From Pyxicephalus adspersus (lineage: Eukaryota; Chordata; Amphibia; Anura; Pyxicephalidae): a DNA stretch of 64,000 bases. This document shows, one piece after another, positions 36,458-48,400 of this stretch (its first letter is position 1; the number at the start of each line of letters is the position of its first letter). A program made the position numbers and the translations under genes. Under the pieces are notes generated by a model. That model was not told the origin of the DNA, made no database searches, and was given only the letters and a program-made list of their open reading frames with translations. Where the stretch lies: positions 157,735,593 to 157,799,592 of the forward strand of contig NC_092859.1 of NCBI RefSeq assembly GCF_032062135.1, given 5' to 3'.

Positions 36458-39400
36458 CTACAAAAAAAAATATCAGATTAAGTCAATTTTAACATTTTTT
36501 ATATAGGGATACAATGATAGGCGATACATTGAAACAATTTCAGGGTGATTTTGTCCTGCAGGTTAAGGCACCTGGCTCTACCTTTCTGTCCTGTGGTCAT
36601 GAACTTGTTTGTGTATTGGAAGGAATTGTTGAATTCCTCGGAATTGGGGCGCTTTATGTTTCCTGTTTGCCAAAATGTCATCATATTTGTTACTACCTCC
36701 ATGCGTGTATTCCATTGAGCTGCTTTTCAGTTTTAGTGTTGATTTTACTGTCTATTGATTGGTTTTCTATTTTCGCTTTGTTCCTTAAATACCTGCTGTC
36801 CTGACTCATATTCTACTGGTTTTTGCACAATACTATTGTAACCCTTGAAAATGTTTTGTTTTACCTGTTATACCTGTTTTTACACTTTTGTTGTTATATT
36901 GTTTTGTTGTTGTATTGTTTATATTTGAAAATGCAAAAATGAAAATAATGTTTAAAAATAGAAATTGTTTGTGTGATAAATGTATTTGTTAATTTGACAT
37001 TTCAACAAAATGATTCCAAACTTTGTAAAAACTTCCCAGCAATTTTACAACAGCAAAGATTCCTAATATTAATGACAGACCTAAAAGAGTTATTAAAGCT
37101 ATTGTCACATTTTAACATTCTGCAATAGGGTGGCTATACGATAAACGATAAAACATCTTTATTGCTGTGGCGTTAAGGACTGAAAGGGAAACCTGCAGCC
37201 TGCTGGGATACATACGTCACATATCCCAGGAGGCTGCGGGCTGCTCCTTCTGCCCATGCCTAAGATTGAGCATGCGCCATAAGGGGCTTTCCTGGAACAT
37301 AAAAAAAAAAAAATCAATGGCAATCTCACTTTTTTTTTTTACATTTATAGGAAGACATCACTCAATCTCAAACCTGCAGGTGGCATGAAACTCAGAAGAA
37401 AGATGGCGGCGCTGGACTGAACAGTGAGCGCTGGAAAAAAGAGGGAAGTAGAGAAGTGCAGGACTCACTGGGATTTGTTTGTGTATGGATTGAGGGTTTT
37501 TTTTTTACAGGAAAAATGGTAAATTCATTTTTTTTTTTTTTGTGAAAGTTCCACTTTAATTTGAAAAGGGACATTCTGATGTTAAAGCGGAACTAAACTG
37601 AAAAGTGCCTAAAAAATGCACTTACCTTCAATCCCACAGGGCAGTGCAATCCATCCGGAGGTGTCTTGCATCGGGTCCTGCGTCGTCCTGGCTTCCATCC
37701 CCGAGCGCGCGCTCCGGGCACCACCATCTTCTCTTTTTCCTGGTTCTTCTTCCAACGTAACCTGACCTAGGCGCGAAACTCGGTGAGGTAGATTGGAAAA
37801 AAAAAACCTTTTCCCTTTTCACAAAATGGCTCCTCCTGTGCATGCCTGAGATGCTCGGGCATATGCAGAAGGAGGACCCAAGAGCCTCCCGGAATACCTA
37901 TGTCATGCATGCCGGGAGGCTTTGCGCTCCAAATTATTCTCCATCGGAATGAAGGGTTGTCTACTATTTATGTAAATTGAAATTTCTGAGTTTAGGTACG
38001 CTTTAAACTCATTTCACTGTTTGCTTGATAAGATTAGTAGTTGCTTTAATGTGAAGATTTTGACATGCAGTGAATACTCTTTTAGTAACAATGTAACTTG
38101 TGGTGAGAAAGTGTGTTCCACCAAAGAGTAAGACCCACAATTTAGGGAAGCTCCATATTGCCCAGCCTGAATTGGAATTGTGAAGGTAGTTTGAGAGAGA
38201 GAAAAGAGCAGGCTTTTGTAGGGCAAGAGTATTTTTTAAAAAATCACTAAATTTTATTTGTTTTCAACATCCTAAAAAATAGAGATAATCTACGCTAGCC
38301 CCAGGCTAACATGGATGTACTAGTCTTATACTTAAAGGAGTAGTAATACTAAAATATTTTCAGGTACATTTACAACAACAGATCTGTTTCCCACCCAACG
38401 CGTTTCGCCTTCTTCAGGGGATTGGGATACTTGATGAAATTGCTGGAACTTTTACTGGATTGTATACCAATTAGTACTCGAAGGTACCCTAATCATAAAA
38501 TCTAATAATAATTTTGAAGCCTGCTCTTTTCTCTCTCTCTCTCTCTCTCAAACTCCCTTCACAATGTAACTTGTGGGTCAGAGAAACGTATTGGAATATT
38601 ATAGTAATGTTTTGATGACTAGGATAGTGTAGGATAGCATCTGATGAAAAAATGCTATGCATCAGAGCAGATATGTTTTCTTTACCTCAAATATATCTTT
38701 TTCTCCCCAAACTTTCTGTTTTATTTCTATTTGTGTCCCCACTAGAGAAAAGCAGCCGGATTATGTGCAATTACTTTCAAGGAAGAAATCACATTTTAGC
38801 AAACATACTTTTTTACTCTTTTTGTTCTTTTTATTTTTACTTTATGTCATTGAGGATTCCCTACACAGAGCAGGGGTCCTGTCATTTAGTCTGTCACAGG
38901 TAAAGATCACAGAGCATGGGGTCGTAATTGATGAATGATGTGAGAGATCTTGAATCTACTTCTAGGGAGGATTTTTTCACGATGTGATTTTTTACATTTA
39001 ACATTTTGTAGAAATAGGTAAATGGTATCAATGTACCTGTATACTCTGTATTCTTCTGGGAAGGGGGAGGTATTTGGTTGCCCCCTATTAAAAGGGCTTC
39101 CACGTTCCATCAAATGCCCCCCAACCTTCCTATACTTTTTTGGGGACTGGATGTAGGAAAGAGGCATTGTCCTTCAACACTGGGCCACCCCAATGTGGAG
39201 GGAAGGCGTGTGACATGGTATGGTACAAGAGATCCGAGGAAACGCTTGCTGTCCAACTTTTTAGCCACCCTGGCCCAGGCCTGGATAAGAATCTGGCTGG
39301 TTTAAATTTAAGGAAAGTTCTATTTTTTTTCTCTTACGTGAACAGTTCTTTTTTTTTGGACATGTTCCATATGGCATCCTTACAGCTTTTTTGACATTAG

Positions 39401-42400
39401 TTCTGCTCACCATTAAATATATAGAAGGATTTAAGGTTCAACATAATGTACTGATATTTATTATTTCAAAAAATTACATTAATACTTATCTGCATGTTAT
39501 GGTACCCAGGGAGCTGTTGCAAATCTATTTGTGCTTTAGTCCACCTCCTACGCTTCTGCCCTCCAGCTGACCACAGCAGGGTCTTTGGTCCATTATCAGA
39601 TATGATATAAATATTCAAGGAACCTACAAATTGAAGGCAATGTTATTCTGCAATAAAACCAACCCTTATGGTTATAAATTCATAGCTGATCATCAGCAAA
39701 TAAATAACCCCCTCTATCCCAACACCCTCTAACGGACCATCATACTCACCTAAAACCTCGATTCTCCAATTGCAAGCCTACTCTTCTATTTATAGGATTG
39801 GTCTTTCTAGAAGTGTTGAAGTGTTCATATCACTGCCATTGTGGTATAAATGTCTGCTGGGATGCAGCTTTCTTCATCATTACCTTTACTTTTCTATCCA
39901 AATGATTGGATAGTGAAGGAGAAGCAGAAGACTGCCAGGGATCGTCCTGTACTTTCCCATCCCAGGCAAGTTTACAATCCTCTTGTAATGCCATAATACC
40001 CAGGGCATTACAAGAGTTCAATAGCAAGACAAATGCCCCTACGCATGAATTATATTTGAAAATACGTTTGACACATCACCGAACTAAACATTGTTCCTTT
40101 CCCACCTCAACCAACCCCCGACTAACTGCGGATATAAACAAAATAAATCATTTATCTTCCTAAGTTTGCTTTTTGGTTGGTCCTTGTTCAGTTTTTTTGC
40201 AACACTGCCTGCCCCATGCAGACTCTTAAGGCATGATTTATTACATTTCTCCAAGACTACAGATGATACTCGATTATTGGAGAACCTGGGTGGTCCAGGA
40301 AACCTGGATTGAATTTATTAATAAAAAAAAAAAAATATGACATTCATTCCAGGTTTAGTGGATCATCCAGGTTCTTCCATGATAGTCTATTTTATCCCGT
40401 GTTGCTGAATCAGGTTCTTACTAATATGTGGCTGAATGTGCGGGAACATCAGCTGGATGAGACAGTAAGGGACTGATCACAAAAATCAATACAATGGTCT
40501 GTTAACAAAGAAGTGTCAGGAAAGCATGGATCCCATGGAATGGATTACAGGTAGGAAGGTGGAGTGCAGGACCTGTGTAAGGATTTTAGTATTTGCTCAA
40601 TGATTGGCTTTAAAGTGTTTCCAGTATCTGTTGCAACACATATTCTCTAGGGATAGATTGCCTTATTTTTAGCTGCACATATGAAAAAAAAAAAAAAAGG
40701 AAGAAGACGTGTGACAGAAATGCCAAGATGTGGGAGTGCCAACAAATAAAGCAATAATTGGTCCAATTACCCTACTCGCTTAGAGCTATATGTATCCAAC
40801 ATGAGTCAACCCTGTAAGGTTTTATTGGACTTTAAATTGGAACCAATTTAAATCAAAATCACAATTTTTATTGATTTACATAAAAAAATGATATATAACA
40901 GCTTATTTTGTCACATTTAATTAACACACAGCACCAAAAAAAAAACCGACATTGTCTATTGAGTCATTTTGGTGTACCCCAAAAATGGTGCAGAAACAAA
41001 CACGGGGTAAGACGATCCAAAATAGAACCAAGCGACTAATAAAGCAGTGACGCGTTTTGCAGAAAATTTGCTTCCCCAGAAAAAATGTAGCCAGTACAGT
41101 ATGTTGTCTTTTAGTGCAAAAAAATCTTCAATATTATGAAGATAAAATTGCTGAATTGAGCGGAAACTACAAAATAGGTGCCTGAATTATCATTATTACA
41201 CAGTATTTATATAGCGTCACATATTATGCAGCACTTTACATACTCAATAGTCGTGCCACTAGCATAAGCTAATGCCTAAATCCCTCCCTCAATCACATGC
41301 CTTTAATATGGTCGAAGGTCAACTCTTTGGGGGAAGCCAATTAACCGAACTGCATTTTTGGAAATGTGGGAGGAAACCCAAGCAACCACTGGGACAACCT
41401 GCAAACTCCATGGAGATAGAGTCCAGGCCAAGATTTGAACCTGTGACCTAGTGCTATAAAGGCCAGACAGCTAACCACTGAACCACTGTGCTTCTCTCCT
41501 GGGTTGGTAAGTCAAGCAGGTACCACAAGTGTGGCAGACCCAAACACTTTGATAAAAAGCCAGCAAAGTAGCTGATCAGACCATGGAGTGAATGGACATG
41601 GTAGCCACTGGCAGGCTATAGATGTAATGCAAACATCAGAAAATGGGCCGCATACATAATGTGTTAGAAAAAAAATTTGTGCATACACAAGTCACATCTT
41701 GCTTACTTTGTTAAACAAAGTTGAAATCCATTTGCCTTGATTCTTGCTTTTTTTTTTTTGCAGCAAACCAAAAATAAAAAAAAAATGTTTCTGGATACAA
41801 CAGAGCCAGTGATGTAGTTGCAGGAGATCACATATGGGACACAAAGGGGCCCAGGACCAAATCACCCCCATATGTATAATCTGGTGTAAATAAAACCCTA
41901 TACAGGTAGTCCCTGAGTTAGATTCCAGATAGCAACTGTAGGTTTGTTCTTAAGTTGAATTTGTATGTAAGTCGGAACAGGTACATTATTGTAATAAATG
42001 CAATTAGGACAGATGTTTGTCTCATATTATTAGGCAGAATGGTGTCAGTTACTGTAAATCCTCACTGTGAGTTAATCACAAACAAAGCACACAATATCAA
42101 AAATTATTGGAGCCCAGACATTCATTAACTTCTGGAGAAAGCTGTGCTTTGATATGCAAAAATAAAAATCAACTGCAGAGTTTGTCGTGATCATTAAAGA
42201 GTTACAAGAGGCTGCAGAAAGAGCTCACCCTCCCAAGATCACCCACAAACTCAGCTGTGTTTAGCAAAAGATTTCTTCTGCAAGTCATGCAAACCCCCCC
42301 CCCCCCCTTTTCAAGCCTCCATCCTGCACACGAGCGAGCAGGAAAGCCCCATTCGTATCCAAGAGTCGTCCGTATGTAGGATGTCTTTAACTCGGGGACT

Positions 42401-45400
42401 ACCTGTATATCATACAATGGTCTAAATATTCAGGGAGTAAGTCAAAAACTAAAAACAAGAGTATTGTTGAGTAACTTTGTTGACCATACATCATGAAGTG
42501 ACTTACCTACATTGCTGTGTTGATATCCATACCACAGAGAGAAACAATTAACGGGCTGGGTGATCGGGCTTACAAGTCTTGCTCTTTGTGCTGGAATTAA
42601 TTTCCGTTGATGGCTCTTTAATGATAAGTGGAGTCCTGGAGGTGATAAAAGAAGAAATGGAATATATTAAACAAGAAAATGTAGTTTTATTCAACAAAGG
42701 ATATTGCTTGCATGCTGTCAGAACAAGTTTTTTTTAATAATTTTTTTTGAAGTCAATTGTCAAAAGTATAATTACATAACAGGTAAATATCAGTAATACA
42801 AAAGGTGATATGGACAAGGTGGTAAACAATGAACATGATTCAAAGGGGTACAGTAGGCAGCAAGTGTTATATTTTATCCCCAAATCTTCAGTTTTAAGAT
42901 TTCTCTTAGGAAGATATTGGAAATTTGCAAAAGTATTCAGTATACACAGGCCAAATCAGAGACTCGTTATAAATAATCTATGATAGGTTAATGGGATGCC
43001 CATTAAGTCGAGGGTGCCAATAATTTTGTCCAGGGCACTTTTGACGTTTTGTGTGGAATGTCTTGGGTTTTTTTTTTGGATGACTCCAGACCCCCAATGG
43101 ATTGACCAATATGGTCCCATACCCCCTTTACTTGACTTTCAGAATAATCATCACCATTCCTTATATTAGTTGCCAGTATGAATTCCAAATATGTCAACAG
43201 CTTGAATTTACTGTACTTTAGATATGAATAGCTAGGAAGAGAACATGAAATAAAATTATAAGCAATGATAACTTTATCATATTTATTTACAAAAAGCAAA
43301 ATGAAAAATGACAAATATACAAACAGCTACAACTATTTTACAATATAACTGTTTCAGATTATAAACCAATGATTTTACTTAAAAAGCACTATGTACACAA
43401 CGGTAGTCAAATACAGAATGAATGGAGGCGCACAGTCGCCGAAATTATTTACAATGCAAAATGCGCTTCTAGAATCTTTGGGATATGTACATTGCCAATA
43501 AATTAGTAAAATATATACTTGTTTAGTAAATATACATTTATTAAATGTAAATATTAAAACGTAATAAATTAAAAATTAAAGTTGTAGTAAATACACACGT
43601 GTATAATTAAATACAAGCATTTGCAGGAAATGTCAAATGTTCTCGAAGATTCTATAGCGTTCCATTCACATATTACCCAAGTAAAAATACAATAAATAAA
43701 GTAAATACCAGTACTCAGAGATCGAGTCCCATACCCCCAGCATTTGGTTCCCATACCCTCAAGGGGTATGGATACCCCCAGTTAAGAACCCCTGCTCTGA
43801 AGATTGTTGGGGGTTCCTTGAGCAGTTTGTGCCTCTCAGGTCAGACTAAGTGACCCCAATGATCTTTTTGGCTATTTGTAAGATGACATGCTTCCCAATG
43901 GCCAGCAATGTAAGAGGAATTCTTCCCACTGACCACCACACTAATATACTGTGATCTGTGGATATAGTAATTATAGAAGGGATTCCCTGAAGGCTTGAAA
44001 GTTATTTCAAGGGTTCCCCCATGTAAAAAAGTTTGAGAAAGGCTTCTCTAGAAGGAATCCTTGGCTGTAACATAAGACAGCCATCTCTAAAGGTTCCCTG
44101 TAGGGTATTGGAAATGTTCAAGTCATTGAAGTTTATTGCCAGGCATCTTAAAAGCAGACATTCACTGTGGGTTTTGGGTCGGACTTTTGGGGAAATCCAA
44201 AGTTTTTCAAAAATTTTCAACATAATATGTAATAGTAATTATTTATTGGGGATGACTGTTTCTGCAACAAATGTCTAAGATGTGAATTTTCACACATTTT
44301 GGATGCATTTCCTCTAACTCCCAGGGCTATGAGTCAGATTCTGTGAATTTTTGACTCCATGTACCCAGTAATGGCTTCCATGTTCACTTCTCATTATGTC
44401 TTAGAGACATGAAGTAAAGGGAAATCTCCCCAGCAGGACCCCGACAGAAAAAAGTAAACAAGTGGGGCGTAAACCCTTCCATGCTTTCAAATTTAAAAAA
44501 CTGGCTATAAACACTGGAGCTCATATAAAGTATAACTTAGTTTAAACTGTAATGTTGAAAAACTACTGCACATTGAAGTTTCAGATCAAATGAATACTCA
44601 TTTGTATGAATACTTAACTACATTAATGGGTGTGTTTTATACTAGTTTCCCATAATGCTTATCAGTAAAGCCCAGTACTTGCAGCCAATCAGGCTTTGTT
44701 CCAGCACACATGTGCTGGCAGTCAAATGCTGACAGTAGGAGAGGAGATTGAGTAGAAAGAACTCTTCATTATTCTGCTATTTATTATTGTTAATGAGATC
44801 TCATGTTCATTGAGATTCAGTCAACAACTCGGTCAACAAGTCTAGAAGACACCCCCGTGTTTTAGACCAAACAATTTTGTTTGGAACTGTAGGAATTACA
44901 GATTACAAGCTTTCTACAAATTTGTAAAACGATGAAGGACTGCACAGAGTACCTTAAATACATACAGCTTTAATATTTTATTACGTACCTCCTGCTTTGA
45001 AACGGCCAGTGGAAGGACTCACACTTCCCAAAGCCAGACTCCAATCCAAGTCATCATCAGTGCTTTGCCTCCATCCGCATATTCCAGCTTCAAAGCCACA
45101 GAGGGATTCCGGTTTGATGGTCACAATTGAAGGTCTAGCATGGGAAAATATTCCATGAAGAGACTTCAAGACACTACTTTTCATTTGCGGACTTGCTTTC
45201 AAAAAGCCAGCAGTGGTTTCTCCTGATTCGGACAATGACCTTTTACCAAGTATTTTTAGATCTGTTCTTAAGTGACCATCTGAAAGACCAACTCCATCTT
45301 TGTTACCAGAATGCCAATTGTCATTGATAGCCTGCTCAGGTATCCCAGTCCTTAGGAAAATAAAACTTGACTCACTCTTTTTCGAGTCAGTGTTTTCTTT

Positions 45401-48400
45401 AAATTTGGTGGCTGCAATAGATATCTGTGATCCTGGTCTACTCAGATTTCCAAGAATGGTTGTGGTTTCTGAAGTATTGATGGCAGACTTGGTTTCCATG
45501 GTTGATTTACCCAAATTAGCATGACCTGTTTTTTGAGTTGTAGCAACATTGACTCTTTCTAAACTAAGGAATAAGCCAGAATCTACATTTTTATTAGTTT
45601 TTATTGATGTGCTCAGCAACTCTTTGATTTTCTCTTTAAGCTGAAACATACCAGCTGTAGTAGACACAATAGGAGAATCATGGGTTAGATTGCCGGAAGT
45701 CTGAACAGTGGGGTTCAGTGTATTCAACACATCTACTTTCAAACCTATGCTTGCTGTAGGCTCAAATGAAGGTTTTTCACTATATTTTTGGCTCCTGTTT
45801 TGTGCTGCTTTCTGTCTTGCAACCAAAGCTGCAACCAAATTAAAAATGAATCCTATTTTGTGTGAACTGAACTCCAGTTTTTGACTGTCCATAGTGGTGG
45901 AAACTGGATTGTGCTTGGGTTTGTGACTGTCAGAAAATGTTGGAGCTGAACTGCAGTTAGGTTCTTCAGTGGTAGAAGAGTTTAGAGCTAGACTAAGGTC
46001 ATGTTCTTGAGTGTCAGAAGAGTTGAGAACTAGACTAAGGTCATGTTCTTGAGTGTCAGAAGAGTTGAGAACTAGACTAAGGTCATGTTCTTGAGTGTTA
46101 GAAGAGTTGAGAACTAGACTAAGGTCATGTTCTTGAGATTTAGAAGAGATGAGAGCTAGACCAAGATCAAGTTCTTGAGTAGTAGAAGAGACGAGAGCTA
46201 TTCTAATCTCAGGTTCTTCAGTGACAGAAGAATGAGTAGCTGGACTGGGGTCAAATTCATTAGGAGTGGAAAAAGACCTGGCCGCGGAATTGAGGTCAGG
46301 TTTATAATTAGTAGAAAAGTCAGTAATTGGAGGAAACTCCAGTTTCTGAGTGACTAAAGAGTTGGAAGCTGAAGTGTATGCAGGTTCTTCTGTGGCAGAA
46401 TAGCTAGAAGTTGAAATAAATCTAGATTCTTGTCTGGAGGTAGAAACGGTAATTGGAGTAGGGCCAATTTTGATTTCGTCATTTTGTTTCGTAGTTTCTG
46501 GGTCACACGGGAAAATTTGTGGAGGCGAAACTGGAAATACATGTTCTGTTTAGGATGAAAATTATAGATAAATTAAATTTAACCAGATGATGTACAAGCT
46601 TCAAATACGCTCTCAAAACAACAAATCCACCGGAATGTATGTAGGAATATAAACGGTCACCTTGCCCCAGGGTGGTGTGGCCACTAAAGCGCCATTACAA
46701 CTTCTCTGTAACTGGAACCTGCTGCTGCCGGCTGACAAGCTCTGCCATAACAGGATATACAAAGTGATTATACTGAGGTCACATACAGTGGGATCTATGC
46801 AGGGTGGCATTTCTTCTTCAGTCTTGAAGCGCTTTAATAAATCAGATCCCCATTTTTCTGCATGGGCAAGGGCGGATTTATACTTTTTGTTCCCCTAGGC
46901 CAAATAGCTTTTGCTGCTTCCCTGTTCCCGAAAAATAGCAGCCTTTGACACGGACATACACAAAACACACTTTGAAGCTATTCCACAAGAGCAAAAGAGA
47001 GGGAAAAGAAAGAGGAAGCAGGAGAGGGGAGAGAGAGAAAGAACATATAGAGGGGAAAAAAAAAAAAAAAAAGAGAGAGAGGAAGAGGAGGAGAGAGACA
47101 GGAAAAGGAGGAAGAACTGAGAAACTGTGAGGGGAGAGAGTGAGAGGAGAGAAAGACAGAGCCATAAAGGGGGTGGGGGTGAGAGAAGGGGAGAGGGGTA
47201 GAGAAAGGGAGACAAGGGGCGAGAGAGACAAATATGGGGGAGAGGAAGGGAAAGACAAAGAAACAATAAAAAAGGGGAAAGAGTGGGAGAGAGAAAAGGG
47301 GAGCAGAAAAAGAGATGGAGAGAGAGAAGGCAAAGAGGAGATGAGAAACTGTGAGAAAGTAAGAGTGGGAGAGGGGAAAGTGGGGAAAAAGAAGGAGAGG
47401 GAGAAAGAGAGGAGAGAAGGAGACAAGAGAAAAGAGAAGGTGGTAAAAGGAAGAGAGATTGAGAGACATAGGGTGATCAGGGTGATCCAGCAAACCTGGA
47501 ATGGATCCAGGATTGAAAACATTTGCTATTTTTTTTTTAGCAAATGTTTTCAATCCTGGATAAGAAATCGTTTCCAGGTTTGCTGGATCACCCAGCTTCA
47601 CTTATGTGTATTCCCTGAGGACAGCCCTAATAAATCAGGCCAATAGAAGGAGAGAGAGAGAATGAGGGAGGGAGTGAGAAGAGAAAAAGTGGGAAGACAG
47701 GGAAGATGGGAGATTGGGGGTATTAAGAGGGAAAATGGAGAGAGAAGAGTAATTGAATACAGTTGTAACCCGGCACAGATCTCTGCCCTGTATGTGACCT
47801 CGGTATAATCACCGTCACTTTGTGCTTCCTGTTACTGTGGATTTTGTTGGCCTGCAGCAGCAGGTTCCAGTTCCACATAGACATGTTGTAATGCCACAGC
47901 CTAATGGCCATGCCACCCTAAGCCATGGTCCAGTTGGTCTTGTGAAATATTTGTCTCTGTGCATGAGGAGACAAAACTTGCAGCTGCAGAGGCAGAGGGC
48001 AATTTTAGGATTTAAGTCAGTTAACAGGAAACTAAAATACAGAAAGTTACTGGCTTTGTGGATCAATGTTCAGCTACACAATGGAAGAGTAACACCCATC
48101 ATTAATACTTAAAAATAGGATTGCTTTAAGGATTTGTTGGGCTTTAAATTCAACACTACAGAAAGGACCAGGCACCAGAAAAAACAGAGGAATCAAAAGA
48201 ACTACATCTGCAAGGCTCCTCATCCAGTGAAGGACAAAATAATACAATTTATACTTTATTCTACATCTTGAATATATGCAACTCTAACTGCACTCTATTT
48301 AGACCTATTCTGCTCAGAGAATACCGGAATTAGTAAATGATGCTCAAAATGTGTAAATTATCAAAAAAATAGGACTGCCAGAGCAAAAGTTTTTTTGTAG

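Noticed and set aside
44981..45892. Separate 303-codon gene starting at the ATG at 45,892
   Set aside because: The frame stays open upstream through the 14-residue repeats to a proper acceptor at 46,545 and is in phase with the protease exons; its apparent end is a splice donor.
46878..47646. Long frames on both strands (up to 214 codons)
   Set aside because: Low-complexity Ser/Leu/Phe or Arg/Glu/Lys strings produced by the purine tract.
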